A stretch of 64,000 nucleotides of DNA from Anomaloglossus baeobatrachus (GCF_048569485.1 NC_134355.1:656036426-656100425), one strand, 5' to 3'. Counted from the stretch's first letter, positions 11,280 to 24,490 are shown. Numbers and translations: made by a program. Notes: generated by a model from the sequence alone, not told the origin.

Positions 11280-13774
11280 ATTATAAGACGCACCCCCAAA
11301 TTTGGTGAAGGAAAAGAGATTTTTTTTTTAATAAATGGGGTCAGTCTTATAATGCCAGTGTCCGTCTAACAAATCATATAGGGTATATATCCCTCATAGC
11401 CCCTCATACTAAAATTAGCCCCCTTATTCTGGATATGGCCCTCTTATATTGAATATAGCCCCCCAGTGATGCCACACTGCCCCCTGTGGCTGCCCATGGC
11501 CCCCTGTGGATGGCACACAGCCCCTATAGCTGCCCATGGCCCCCTGTGGCTGGCAGACAGCCCCTATTGCTGCCAATGGTCCCCTGTGGCTGGCACACAG
11601 CCCCTATTGCTGCCCATGGCGCCCTGTGGCTGGCACACAGCCCCTATTGCTGCCCATGGCCCCCTGTGGCTGGCACACAGCCCCTATTGCTGCCCATGGC
11701 CCCCTGTGGATGGCACATGGCCCCTATTGCTGCCCATGGCCCCCTGTGGCTGGCACACGGCCCCTATTGCTGCCCATGGCCCCTTGTGGCTGGCACACGG
11801 CCCCTGTGCTGCCCATGGCCCCCTGTGGATGGCACACGGCCCCTATTGCTGCCCATGGCCCCCTGTGGATGGCACACGGCCCCTATTGCTGCCCATGGCC
11901 CCCTGTGGCTGGCACACGACCCCTATTGCTGCCCATGGCCCCCTGTGGCTGGCACACAGCCCCTATTGCTGCCCATGGCCTCCTGTGGATGGCACACGGC
12001 CCCTATTGCTGCCCATGGCCCCCTGTGGCTGGCAGACAGCCCCTATTGCTGCCAATGGTCCTCTGTGGCTGGCACACAGCCCCTATTGCTGCCCATGGCG
12101 CCCTGTGGCTGGCACACAGCCCCTATTGCTGCCCATGGCCCCCTGTGGATGGCACATGGCCCCTATTGCTGCCCATGGCCCCCTGTGGCTGGCACACGGC
12201 CCCTATTGCTGCCCATGGCCCCTTGTGGCTGGCACACGGCCCCTGTGCTGCCCATGGCCCCCTGTGGATGGCACACGGCCCCTATTGCTGCCCATGGCCC
12301 CCTGTGGATGACACACGGCCCCTATTGCTGCCCATGGCCCCCTGTGGCTGGCACACGACCCCTATTGCTGCCCATGGCCCCCTGTGGCTGGCACACAGCC
12401 CCTATTGCTGCCCATGGCCTCCTGTGGATGGCACACGGCCCCTATTTCTGCCCATGGCCCCCTGTGGCTGGCAGACAGCCCCTATTGCTGCCAATGGTCC
12501 TCTGTGGCTGGCACACAGCCCCTATTGCTGCCCATGGCGCCCTGTGGCTGGCACACAGCCCCTATTGCTGCCCATGGTCCCCTGTGGCTGGCACACGGCC
12601 CCTATTGCTGTCTATGGCCTCCTGTGGCTGCACACGGCCCCTATTGCTGCCCATGGCCCCCTGTGGATGGCACACGGCCCCTATTGCTGCCCATGGCCCC
12701 CTGTGGCTGGCACACGGCCCCTATTGCTGTCCATGGCCTCCTGTGGCTGCACACGGCCTCTATTGCTGCCCATGGCCCCCTGTGGATGGCACACAACCCC
12801 TATTGCTGCCCATGGCCCCCTGTGGCTGGCACACAGCCCCTATTGCTGCCCATGGCCCCCTGTGGCTGGCACACGGCCCCAATTGCTGCCAATGGTCCCC
12901 TGTGGCTGGCACACAACCCCTATTGCTGCCCATGGTCCCCTGTGGCTGGCACACGGCCCCTATTGCTGTCCATGGCCCCCTGTGGATGGCACACGGCCCC
13001 TATTGCTGTCCATGGCCCCCTGTGGCTGGCACACGGCCCCTATTGCTGCCCATGGCCCCCTGTGGATGGCACACAGCCCCTATTGCTGCCCATGGCCCCC
13101 TGTGGATGGCACACAGCCCCTATTGCTGCCCATGGCCCCTGTGGCTGGCACACGGCCCCTATTGCTGTCTATGGCCTCCTGTGGCTGGCAGACATCACCC
13201 TATGTTTGATATGGCCCCCAGGCTGCTGCTTATAGTAAAACAAACTCTTTCCTTACCTTCTCCAGTGCTGTCCTCCCTTGTGTTTCCCTCCGTGCTGCTG
13301 ATCTCCTGCACTTCATGGTTCTCGGTGCCGGTCATGTGATCGGCACAGCAGAGTGACATCTCTGCGTGCCTGATCACAGCGGCAGGAGGGAGACGCCGGG
13401 AGACACGCTGGAGGAGGTAAGTAAATTTATTTTACTATGGGCAGCAGCATGGGGGCCATATCTAACACGGGGGGGAAGGCATGTGCCATCAAAGGGCGGC
13501 GCAGGCACATATAATATGCGCTGCTCCCCCAACCCGTCACCACGGTGCGGTTTCAGCACCACGGTGATGGACAGCGGCAGTGAATATTATATGAGTGGGA
13601 GCAGGAGATCTCCCGCTGCAGCCTTCACCAGCCTCCCTCAGCCCCCAGCACCGCTTCAGAGCTGCCCCCACCTCCCCTGCAGTATATAATCCGTATATTC
13701 AGATAAGACGCACCCCCTACTTTCCCCCAAAGTTTGGGGGAACAAAAGTGCGTCTTATAAAGCGAAAAATACGG
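11280..13774. mobile_element. TIR element (CCGTATTTTTCG family) with giant minisatellite core
   Basis: The right end reads GTGCGTCTTATAAAGCG and then AAAAATACGG next to a TA. The left end (ATTATAAGACGCACCCCC near 11279) is its partner, eroded beside the microsatellite. Family members with better ends are at 52837-54022 and 60162-61457. The interior is the 40-bp array plus a unique-looking 3' part (13200-13690). It is a non-autonomous DNA transposon inserted into the TTAA element around it. Confidence 0.7.
11468..13192. repeat. 40-bp minisatellite, about 43 copies, with higher-order structure
   Basis: The unit runs through CCCCTATTGCTGCCCATGGC and then CCCCTGTGGCTGGCACACAG. Because 40 is not a multiple of 3, three units make 40 codons and all three forward frames stay open for hundreds of codons. 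Marker variants (GGCAGACAG followed by CCAATGG) recur at about 11551, 12030 and 12469, 479 and 439 bp apart. That shows larger blocks of 11-12 units were duplicated. Not coding. Confidence 0.97.
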
Positions 13775-14325
13775 TATAATATATATATGTCCTCGGCAGT
13801 GGCTGTCCCCACACGTCTGCTGATCTGATCAGCAGACGTGCAGCTAACAGGAGTGGGTGGATTTCAGATCCACCCGTGCCTGTTAACCGATTAGATTGCA
13901 TTAGCAAACTCTGACAGCGCGATCTCACGTGCTCGGGCGAGGATCGCGATGTTCCCCGTCGCCATCGGCAGCCCTGTGATGCGTTTACGCAGCGCCAATG
14001 AGTTGTCATGACAGTGCAGGGGTCAGATGATGACTTCTGTCACTACCTTTATTCACTTCCTGTGAATGGTGGCAGAGCACCGTCACTCACAGGAACATGG
14101 CATCGCTCTGATCAGGAGAAACAATCGGATAGTTCAGGCATAAAGTCCCCTAATGAGACTAGTAAAATCAAGTAAAAATAAAAAAAAGATTTAAAAAAAA
14201 AAAAAAATAAAAAAAAGTTCATATCCCCCTCCCACACACTTTTACCCAATTGAAAAAAAATACCACACACGTATTTGGTATCGCCGAGTCCAGAAATGCC
14301 CAAACTAACAAAATATAAAATCAAT

Positions 14326-14945
14326 TACTGTATTTTTAGTTTTATAAGACACACCAGATTAGACGCACCCCAAATTTAGAGAAAAAAAAAAGGGTTAAAA
14401 AAAAAAAAATTAAAACTGGGGTCTCATACTCCGGTGGGGTCTTACTGGAGGGGGGCGGCAACGGTGATAGAGTGGGATCACAGGAGTCAGGGGGGTGCTG
14501 GCAGCGATGTAGGCTGTGCAGAGCAGGGCAGTGCGGCAGGTGGCCCAGTAGCTCTGTCGGCGGTGCGGGATTCAAAGAAATGGCACCCAGAATTGGCGCA
14601 TGCACAGACTGAGCTCTCGGTTCAATGACAAGCAGAGATCTCATCTGCGCACGCGCCACCTCCGAGCGCCATGTTCCTTAAGTCTGCTGCTGGGACATCA
14701 ATGGGCCGGAGGAGGTGCATGCACAGATGAGATCTCGAGCTGAGAGCTCCATCTGCGCATGCGCCGACTTTGGGTGGCATTACTTGAGGATCGCACTGCT
14801 GACAGAGCATCTGGGACACCCGTTGCACCGCCTTGCTCCACACAGCCCCCACCGCAGACCGTGGACAATGAAACCAGCACAGCTGCCCCCACCGCAGCCA
14901 GCACAGCACTCCTTCTCCAGCTCATGGTAAGACGAACATTCCCCG
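14326..14945. mobile_element. Diverged relative of the CCGTATTTTTCG TIR family
   Basis: The left end reads TACTGTATTTTTAG, then TTTATAAGACACACC, a mutated form of the family end. The interior is GC-rich with imperfect inverted segments around 14620-14780. I do not see a clean right end, so the end coordinate is approximate. Confidence 0.5.
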
Positions 14946-15188
14946 TCAAGGATAAAACTACCTCATTCTGCCAATGGAAGCGAATCCCGGGCCTCAGAAA
15001 CCGAATTGGGTCATCAATATCAGATCAGCTCCCCTGACAATCAGCTGTTCACTGAGTCGGCCATATGTGACTAGTTCCACAGCTCCATCAGTTGTACAGT
15101 GGCTACAGCGTTGTTCTTCAGATCCACTCCCATTTGGTCAAATAGGGGCAGTTGTGTATTACCTGCCCGCAGCCACTACACCGTAGAC
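14946..15188. other. Remnant of an older dispersed repeat, no gene
   Basis: The stretch, together with 16550-16654 and 16901-16980, reads as one repeat (an ATCGGTGGGGTC-like segment, then GACCTATCC and GGCCATCAATATAAAAAT). Two later hAT-type elements interrupt it. No coding potential is seen. Confidence 0.45.
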
Positions 15189-16542
15189 CAGGGGTGGGGA
15201 ACCTCCGGCCCACGGGCTGCATGCGGCCCGCCATGACCTTTTATGTGGCCCCCGGGCAGATTCCCGGGGGAGGCAGTGCTGGTGCTGTCACCGCGGTCTT
15301 GCTGCGGCCGGCCCTTTAAATCCACACATTGCTGTTTGTGCTGCAATGTGTTCTCCCGTCGGCCAGTGCCAATTGTGGGCGGGTCCACAGCAGCCTCACA
15401 GCTTCCAGCCTTGTGTGCATGCCCCCTGCCCTCCGGAGATCAGTGCCCGCCTTCTCCTTCTGATGCAGTGTGTCCGGCTCCTGCACTCCGGTGATGTGAA
15501 TGCAATGCTGCTGTGAGTCCAGCGCCGACCCTCTGCTGCTATGTGCCCTGCCCAATGCTTTGTGCCTCCCCACACCAGTTCTGTAAACCTTCTCCCCCAG
15601 AGTTGCATGAAACTCTCAGCGCAGTGTGCCCCCTAATGTCCTGTGTGCACCCCTCCCCCAGTCCTGTGTGCAGCCCATCACCCAGTAGTCCTGTTTGCAC
15701 CCCCCCAATCCTGAGTGCACCCCTCCCCCAGTCCTGTGTGCAGCCCCCCAATGTCCTGTGTGCACCCCCACACAATCCTATGTGCAGCCCAACACCCAGT
15801 CCTGTGTGCACCCCCCAGTCCTGTGTGCACCCCCCAGTCCTGTGTGCGCACCCCCCCCAGTCCTGTGTGCAGCCCCCCCCCACTCCTGTGTGCAGCCCCC
15901 CCCCCCACTCCTGTGTGCAGCCCCCCCCAGTCCTGTGTGCAGCCCCCCCCTCCCCGTCCTGTGTGCAGCCCCCCCCCAGTCCTGTGTGCAGCCCCCCCCA
16001 GTCCTGTGTGGTGCAGCCCCCCCCAGTCCTGTGTGGTGCAGCCCCCCCAGTCCTGTGTGCAGCCCTCCCCCCAGTGATGTCTGTGCCTCCCCCCAGTGAT
16101 GTCTGTGCCTCCCCCCAGTGATGTCTGTGCCTCCCCCCAGTGATGTCTGTGCCTCCCCCCAGTGATGTCTGTGCCTCCCCCCCAGTGATGTCTGTGCCTC
16201 CCCCCAGTGATGTCTGTGCTCCCTCCAGTGGTGTCTGTGCCCCCAGCCCCTCCAGTGGTGTCTGTGCCCCCAGCCCCGCGTGTGGTGTCTGTGCTTCCAG
16301 CCCCGCGTGTGGTGTCTGTGCCCCCAGCCCCTCCAGTGGTGTCTGTGCCCCCAGCCCCGCGTGTGTTGTCTGTGCCCCCAGCCCCGCGTGTGGTGTCTGT
16401 GCCCCCAGCCCCATGCCCCCAGTTAATTAATTGCTTCACCCAATATAGCAGGGTCATTTAAACATTGATAATTTTGTGCGGCCCCCGAAGGTTGGTAGAA
16501 ATTTCCAAATGGCCCCCGACAGAAAAAGGTTCCCCACCCCTG
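15189..16542. mobile_element. Charlie-like hAT non-autonomous element
   Basis: The 16-bp terminal inverted repeats CAGGGGTGGGGAACCT are identical at both ends. The flanking 8-mers are CCGTAGAC and ACGTAGAC, a target duplication matching at 7 of 8 positions. The first 100 bases carry the typical rich GGCCC segment of such elements. The interior is mostly minisatellite (15640-16425). There is no transposase. Confidence 0.88.
15640..16425. repeat. Three successive C-rich minisatellites inside the hAT element
   Basis: From 15640 to 16070 the theme is CAGTCCTGTGTGCAGCCCCC with a period near 20-30 bp. From 16071 to 16220 it is CAGTGATGTCTGTGCCTCCC with a period near 21 bp. From 16221 to 16425 it is a longer GTGTCTGTGCCCCCAGCCCC theme. 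The arrays share the core GTSTGTGC, so the later ones look like evolved versions of the first. Long open frames on both strands here are artefacts. Confidence 0.92.
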
Positions 16543-16654
16543 ACGTAGACAGAGTTGTGCTGTGCAGCTCTGAAACTAATCATATCCGGCCGCTGCAGGC
16601 AGCAAGAACAACTGATCGGTGGGGTCGCACCCGAAGTGATCAGATATTGAGGAC

Positions 16655-16900
16655 TAGTGATGAGCAAGCACTACTATGCTCAGGTGCCCAGTATTCATAA
16701 CAAGAATTTGGACGCTTGGATAAGATTGACTCGGGTACTGAGCATAATGGAAGTCAATGGGGAACGCGAGCATTTTTCTTTAAGATATTCAGGTAAAATG
16801 CTCGAGTTCTCCATTGACTTCTATTATACTCAGTACACAAGTCAAGTCTGTCCGACCGCTCATTACGAGTACAGAGCAGGGTAGTGCTCGCTCATCACTA
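16655..16900. mobile_element. hAT MITE sharing ends with the 3542-10611 element
   Basis: 246 bp, starting TAGTGATGAGCAAGC and ending GCTCGCTCATCACTA. The flanking 8-mers TTGAGGAC and CTGACGAC match at 6 of 8 positions. It is probably mobilised by the same transposase type as the large hAT. Confidence 0.85.
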
Positions 16901-17036
16901 CTGACGACCTATCCAAAAAATAGGCCATCAATATAAAAATAGAGGAACAACCCTTTTAAAAAGTTGCTTATCCTCCGCCACACTTCTTAAAAGTATTACA
17001 CAGTGCCCACTGACATCTATGAGTAGAATGTAAAGC

Positions 17037-17476
17037 CTAAGCCCCACGGCGAGAAAAATGGTACGAGTGGAGTGCGATAAAACATTGCATTCCACTCGGA
17101 CCAATATTAGCCTGTGTGTCAGGGCACATGAGCGATTATTTTCTCAGCCCTAATCGGACCGAGAAAACAATCGCAGCATGCCGCGGGTGTAATGCGAGAC
17201 TCTGTCTCTCGCACCTATTCAAGTGTATAGGGCGAGAAAAAAAAAATCGCACTGCACTCACGGTACACCGGTGTACCGCGAGTGCAGCGCAAGTATCGCA
17301 ATAGCCGGCTACGGAGGAGAGAGGGAGATAAATCCCTCCCGCCCCTCCTTAGTGCTTGCTCGCACGGTCAGACCTCAGTTGCAGGGATACTTGCATGACA
17401 CTCGGCTCTGCTGTGCTGCCAGCGTGAGCCGAGTGTCATGCGAGGATCGCACTACTGCCCCGTGTGGCCCCGGCCT
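17037..17476. repeat. TIR MITE with CpG-rich interior
   Basis: Ends approximately TAAGCCCCACGGCGAG and CCGTGTGGCCCCGGCCTAA, with a central palindromic GGTACACCGGTGTACC. A truncated relative lies at 31685-31933 (it shares GAGCCGAGTGTCATGCGAG). Non-coding. Confidence 0.65.
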
Positions 17477-18660
17477 AATGCTGCATCTCCTACATACAGA
17501 CAACATGCTAAGCTTTTAACTGCTTTTCCAACATGAACAGATTTTAACCCCTTAACGACCGTGGGCAGTAATATTACGTCCTAAACTACCATAGTGAAAT
17601 CCCCACCGGCTGCTGCCCGGCGGGGAACTGTGCACTGTCAGCTGATTTGTACAACTGACGTGTGCCTCGCAGGCACGAGTGGAGCCGTATTCCACCCGCA
17701 CCTGTTAACCCCTTAAATGGCGCTGTCACGGCGCCATTTAAATGCCGGTCGTGGTAAATCTTTACTCACCCGGCTCCATTGGCGTCGCAGTGACGTGATC
17801 ACTGTGAGCCAATGGTTGTCATGGTTGCACAGGGTCATGTGATGACTCCTGTAGCTCACATGACTCCCTGTTTCTCGGCCGGCTGCTGTCAGTGATAAGA
17901 GGTGAGTATTTCTGCTGTTCTCAGCGGAAATAAATGAGTGATCAGACTGCTAATCCTTATAGTCCCCTAGGGGGACTAACACTAAAAAAAAAAGAAAAAA
18001 AAAATTTTATAAAAAAAACCTAAAAAGTTCAACTCACCCCCCTTTCGCCCTATTGAAAATTAAAGGGTTTAAAAAAATATACACACATTTGGTATCACTG
18101 CGTTCAGAAATGCCTGATCAAATTATAAAATCAATTAAATCTGATCGGTAAACGGCGTAGCAGCAAAAATAAATAAATAAATTCCAAAATTACGTCTTTT
18201 CGTTACCACAAATTTTACGCAAAATGCAGGTGATCAAAACGTAGTATCTGAGCAAAAATGGTACCATTTAAATCGTAACCTCGATACGCAAAAAATAAGC
18301 CGTCACTGAGCCATAGATGCCAAAAAATGAAAACGCTACATGTTGCGGAAAATGGCGCAAAACTTCTGCCACTTTTTTTGGACAAACTTCTGATTTTTTT
18401 TTTAACCCATTAGGATAAACGTAAACCTATACAGGTTTAGTGTCTACGAACTCGTACCGCCTGAGGCATCACACCCACACATCAGCTTTACCATAGAGTG
18501 AACACTGAATAAAATATCGCAAAAACAATCATGCAATCGCACTTCTTTTGCAATTTTTCCCGCACCTGGAATTTTTTTGCCGTTTTCCAGAGTGCACTAT
18601 ATGGAAAAAGTTATGGTTTCATTTAAAAGAACAACTCATCCCGCAAAAAAACAAGCCCTA

Positions 18661-19101
18661 AGGGTATGTGCGCACGTTGCTTTTTACCTGCTTTTTACCT
18701 GCTTTTTTGCTGCTTTTTCTTCTGCGCTGTTTAATGCCAAAATGGATGTGTTCTTCTATTCAAGCAAAGTCTATGGGAATTTGGGTTTCTTGTTCACACT
18801 ATGTTGTTCAAAATGCTGCCTTTTTGTGGCAGAACTTTGGTCAAAAACTCAGCTTTTCAAAGAAGCAACATGTCAATTGTTTTTGCCATTTGGGTTTTGC
18901 ACTGCAAAGCTGAGTTTTTGACCAAAGTTCTGCCACAAAAAGGCAGCATTTTGAACAACATAGTGTGAACAAGAAACCCAAATTCCCATAGACTTTGCTT
19001 GAATAGAAGAACACATCCATTTTGGCATTAAACAGCGCAGAAGAAAAAGCAGCAAAAAAGCAGGTAAAAAGCTGGTAAAAAGCAACGTGCACACATACCC
19101 T
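18661..19101. mobile_element. Long foldback MITE
   Basis: Two arms of about 197 bp (18661-18857 and 18906-19101) are nearly perfect reverse complements with only a few mismatches, around a loop of about 48 bp. It is flanked by TA on each side. The ends read AGGGTATGTGCGC and GTGCACACATACCCT. The same peptide-like frames appear on both strands because of the palindrome; none is a gene. Confidence 0.9.
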
Positions 19102-19103
19102 TA

Positions 19104-19613
19104 GGCTGCTTTCACACATCCGGTTTTAGCAGAGCCGGCCAATCCGGCTCTAAAACCTATGCAACAGATGCGGCGACAAAACCGCATCCTTTGCATACGT
19201 TTTTTACATGCGGCCAGTCCGGTTTTGCCGCTTGCGGCAGGCTACTGAGCATGCGCAGTGGGAAAAAAACGCATGAGGCGTCCGGATGTGGTGTTCGCCG
19301 CAGGATAGACGCCGCATGCGGCGTCCATAGGCATGCATTGCAAATCACGCCGCATCGGCTGGATGCGGCGCGATGCGGGGTTTTTTGCCGGACAAAAAAA
19401 CGTGCCAGGCAACATTCCATCCGGCTGCCGCATCGGCTAAATCTCCCGCATGCGGCAAAAACCGGACGGAAAGCAAGCCCATGCGGCACAATACGGCACT
19501 AATGTAAGTCTATGCAAAAAAAACGCAACCGGCGGCAAAAAAAAACGGTTGCGTTTTTTCTGCAATGCGCCGGATTGTGCTGCACAGGAATAACCGTATG
19601 TGTGAAAGCAACC
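19104..19613. mobile_element. TIR MITE, CpG-rich
   Basis: The ends GGCTGCTTTCACACATCCGG and CGTATGTGTGAAAGCAACC are imperfect inverted repeats of about 22 bp. The interior is rich in GCCGCATGCGGC-type palindromes. It abuts the foldback MITE, so both entered the same point of the TTAA element. Confidence 0.8.
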
Positions 19614-22600
19614 CCATATGGCAAGACTGACAGAAAATTAAAGAAGTTACGGCTCTCGAAAGAAGAGGAGGAGCAAAAAACAATAAAACAAACAAAAGAA
19701 GGGAATTTTGTTACTTACCGTAAATTCCTTTTCTTCTAGCTCCTATTGGGAGACCCAGACGATTGGGTGTATAGCTACTGCCTCCGGAGGCCACACAAAG
19801 CATTACACTAAAAAGTGTAAGGCCCCTCCCCTTCTGGCTATGCACCCCCAGTGGGATCACTGGCTCACCAGTTTTAGTGCAAAAGCAAGAAGGAGGAAAG
19901 CCAATAACTTGGTTAAACAAATTCACTCCGAGTAACATCGGAGAACTGAAAAGATAGATTTTTGTGTACTCACCGTAAAATCTCTTTCTCTGAGTCTTCA
20001 TTGGGGGACACAGGACCATGGTTATGCTGCTGTCACTAGGAGGCTGACACTAAGTAAACAGAAAAAGTTAGCTCCTCCCCAGCAGTATAACCCCTGAGCC
20101 AGAGGCGGACTCAATCAGTTTAGTGCACAAGCAGTAGGAGGAGAACCAAACAATCCGGAATAAGACAAGGAAAAAACCTTAACCAAATAGACGTGCGACC
20201 AATGGCCTGGGAATAAGGCCACTGAGGCAACAGACCGGTAAAATGTAACTCAAACAAAACACAAGTAGGGTGGGTGCTGTGTCCCCCAATGAAGACTCAG
20301 AGAAAGAGATTTTACGGTGAGTACACAAAAATCTATCTTTCTCCATCGTTTCATTGGGGGACACAGGACCATGGGATGTCCAAAAGCAGTCCCTGGGTGG
20401 GAAGAGAATCATCACCGGAGATCGGTAGGAAACCGCTACCTCCAGTCGGGCTTGACCCAGACCTACAATTACCTACCTTGTTACAGGTGTGCTACTGCCG
20501 CCCGCAAAGATAACGGCAAGACTGGCCACTGCCAAAGCTTGGGTGTGACCTGATAGGAACTAGGAAAGGTCTGCCTACTAGACCAGTAGGAGGCCCGGCA
20601 GACCTCGGTCCGTCAACGTCTGTAGTCCAATCATCCAAGAAACTCTCCTTGGACGGTAGAAAAAAACGGCGGAGGTCCGTTTTCCATGCGATAGGCTTCA
20701 CCTATGACGGAAGGATCTCTATGGAAATCTTAGCCCTGGGCGCCAGCATGCGCCTCCTGGGACCGGATGAAAAGAGGAACTGTCCTGAAAGATGAACTGA
20801 CTGTCGGAGTATACCGAAAAGTGCGGTCCGGACTAGGCTCTTTTCAGGCTGAGAGAAGGTACTAGAACCGAACTCGAAACCCCAAACACCTTATCTGGAA
20901 GGAAGGCGGGCTGCCTTGGACCGAAGGGAGGGTAGTGGCCGGAGCACCCCCCTTGCCCTACTGGAGGACCTGGAAAAACAGGGGGGGAACAAAGGCAACA
21001 AGAGAGAGATGTCCGTCCTGATGCCCCTTGAGACAAGGAGACGGTCACGAGGAGCCCACCTATCCAAACATGTGGGAGTAAGAAGCCCTCGGAAAAGCTC
21101 AAACCGAGAGCCGTGAGGTGAACCCATCGCTAGATTAAGGTCCCACGTCACTAGTGGACGGCGATGCCGCTGAGCCAGATGGACGCTTCTCTGCGTGAAA
21201 CACCTTGGTCGTGGGACGATAAGTGATAAGCCTCTGAACTGAAATGACCGCGTCGACACCAGGCCCCTAGAGGGACGCGCTAGAAAGCCGCATCCAGATC
21301 TGACTGTCAGCATGGCAGTAGTGCAGGAAAGGAGCGAGAAAGAGAGAGGAAAGAAGATGTGCTCTTTTACCCCCCGGATGAATGCCACACGTGTGGTAAT
21401 ACATTTTCGAGGGAACCAGCTCCCCGGTCTCCAACATTGTCTGCATCTTTCTTGCCAACCGGCCTGTGCGAGCAAGAACCCGGGATCCGCTCTTAAGGTC
21501 GGGAAACTTAGGGCTTCTAAGTCCTGGTGTCAGAGCGGGCTCGACACGGAAGAACTGGACGGTCTGGAAAGCGCCACAGGGCCTCTGCGAGTGGATTGAG
21601 TGACTTCTGTGAACTATGCTCGCCTGGGCCCCTCCATAGCCACCCTCTGCCTCGGTCCCTCTTGAGAAGCTCGAGATCATGGGAAGCCGTAGGCAGATGC
21701 CCAAGAAAATGAAAAAATGAACCGGCCTCACAGCCGGGCGAGGGCGTCGTCACCTAGCGCAGAAAAGGGGGGCACCCTAGGTGCGCCGTTGACTAGAAGC
21801 TGGATCGGGGGGCAAATAGGACCACTACTGGAGGTCTTCCTTCGTCGTAGATCTGGCTGGAGACTACCCGGTTGAGGAGCCATTCTGCCTAGGCGAGGCC
21901 CCTCCTGCTGAGAAAAGAACGGCCGTCCAAACGTCCACGGTAGGGAAGTGGACTGCTGAGATTAGAGAGCGCGAGATCCGGCCCAGAGCAAGATCTTCTT
22001 GACCTCTTCCTTATTCACGACACTTCCTGCGTCTCCCTGGTGGATGATGCACGCCACCGCTGTGGCATGGTCCGACTGGGACCTGATTGGAACAACCTCG
22101 CCCCAGTGAAGAAAACGTAACCAGTCTAACCGGATGGATCTGAAATCCTGGAATGCTGAAGGGGAGACCACACATAGGGGGTGTTCCTAGGGATCGTGCT
22201 GTGGAAAGTGGACAAGCCCACCCTAGCATAGGAGACTGGTAATGGCTGATGCTATTCGCCAGAGGAGACGGAGAGGGGATCTTCCCAGGGACCGGACACG
22301 AAAGCTGGTCCACTAGGAAGGGAAAGGCGGATCCCCCGGGGCAGACGGAGGTTACTTATCTCCGTTCTTCAGTGGGGACCTCTGGAAGGGCAAGGATGAA
22401 CACCGGTAAGTGTACCACCGCTATCACCTCCCCCAGCCGCTGCGGAGTAACATATCGAACCTAACTTGGTGCGGGGAAGGAAAAACTACTCCAGCGTGAA
22501 GAGTAACTTCCCTATGGCGGACTCGAAAAACATGCCTAAGGGGATGATCTACCGGGCCGAGATCTGAAAGGACTCCAACCGGTGGAACAGCTGCCCTAGT

Positions 22601-24066
22601 AGCGAGAAATGACGATGAGAAATAGAGGCGCCCTGACGGTTGCGGCTCGAACAGACAGGAGCCGAGCGGTGAAGGCGACGATCCTGAGCGTCTGGGCCGA
22701 TGCTGGGAAGAGATGTGCCCTTCCCTCACGTAGCCTATGGAGAGATGTACACTTCCCTCACGTAGTCTAGGGGATCCACTGGACTAACCTATGTCCGAAG
22801 GTACGTTCACCTAAAGGCGGAAGGAAGGTCAGCGACTCTTTAGATGTCGCCTCCGCGATCCCGCTCCTGAGGCAGAGGCCTCGACGTGTGGTCACACTGC
22901 TGCTATAGGCTCAGACCGTGAAGCTGTGAAAGTGCCAGGGCTATGATGAGAAGGGACTTACCGAAGATGTCAACCAGTTCTGATCGGCAGATATGGAATG
23001 TAGTCCTCTGTGTAGGGAGACCGTGTGGTCCCTGAGAGACGTCACCTTAGGGATGATCAGCCAAGAGGCAACCTGGCGAGTCGATCGCAGGGGGGCATGC
23101 CACTTCTCTCCGGAGCCCCTTGGAGAATGAATAAAGAGAATAACAAGACTTACCGCTGGTAACGTCCAGTCTGGCTGATGTCTGTGAAGGAGCAGTAGCT
23201 CTAAGAACTATTGGATGTCCACTGACAAACATCCTGGGTCCTCTAGAAAAGTCTTCAAGGAGACCTGTGTGCTCAGAGAGGAGAAGAGAACTATCCGTGG
23301 CCTTAAGGTCTGACTCACCGTATCTTCCAGGCTAATCGTCATGCGCTGAAGCTCGGCGCTTGCCCGGAATCCAGCAGAGGTGGTACGTCTGGGTCATCCC
23401 CAGAGAGGTCGGAAGGCTTCTGGACGAGCGGGAGCTTTGGACCTGGGAATGAAGGAAAAACCAGGGGGAGGCGCCGAAGGCGAGACCTGGCGGGTACGCT
23501 TCGAGCAGCGGGTGAGGTCCCTGGTACGGGACTCACCTCCCCCGGTGCGTGCACGTAGAGAAGGACTGTCCGTACCTTTAAGGCTTGACTTACCATCCTT
23601 ACCCGGCTATTAGTCATGCGCCAAACATCCCGGTACTCCTGCTCGAAGTCCAGCAGAGGTGGAAACGCCTGGGCCATCCCCGAAAGGTCGAAAGACTACT
23701 AGAGGAGAGGCAGTCTGGACCTGAGGAGTAAGGTGAACCCTGGGAGCGCAGAAGACGAGACCTGGCGGGTCCGCCTTGGGCAGAGGAAAAGATCCTTAGT
23801 ACGGCAGAGCGACAGCCCGGGGGCGCAGCGCATGCGCACCCACCCGAGGGACGTCAGCACGGGTATGCGGGGTCTGAGAGAGAGAGCGCCAACCCGCCTG
23901 CCGGTGCGGGATACCGGTGCGTGCAGTGCCAGGGCCCGCGGAAGCTGGAGTACTAATGTGACAACGTTCGGGGCAATTCATAACTGAGAGAACAGCCCTA
24001 AACCAACTGTACCTCTTATGCAAATCAAGAACCCGAATAAGAGCTCGTAAGAGTTAATATACATAA

Positions 24067-24067
<1 letters not shown>

Positions 24068-24140
<73 letters not shown>

Positions 24141-24151
24141 CATACATATAT
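24068..24151. repeat. (TA)n microsatellite
   Basis: A long alternating TA run with CA interruptions, inside the gag-side half of the inner DIRS element. Confidence 0.95.
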
Positions 24152-24457
24152 GTACATAGAAAAACCACTTCCAGATTTCCATTATTTAGAACTTATATTG
24201 CAGACTCAAACAATAACCTTGAACACAAAGAAAAAAGGGGGAGTCTAGAATGCAACCATGTACTTTTTGCAAATATCAAAAAGTATGTTCTTACTAAGAA
24301 TAAAAAGAGCAATTTACATATTGAAATAAACTGAGCCCCTGACAAAAGAACAGAACAACCACTACCGTTCAGTGGCTAATGTTGGCTACTTTTCCCCCCT
24401 ATGAGTGGTTGCTGTAGCCTCAGCAATCCGCAAACTAGGGAGACTGCTATAATCAGT

Positions 24458-24460
<3 letters not shown>

Positions 24461-24490
<30 letters not shown>

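Noticed and set aside
11486-13339. 617-codon plus-strand open frame (and 557- and 283-codon overlapping ones)
   Set aside because: All are translations of a 40-bp minisatellite whose unit lacks stops in every phase.
13195-13690. Possible unique exon after the minisatellite
   Set aside because: It lies between the array and the right end of the same TIR element, so it is element sequence.
15539-16457. 259- and 291-codon minus-strand frames rich in Gly/Thr/His
   Set aside because: They read through the C-rich minisatellites of a hAT element; no domain and equal openness in other frames.
18577-19119. Similar hydrophobic peptides on both strands
   Set aside because: They are the two arms of a foldback MITE.
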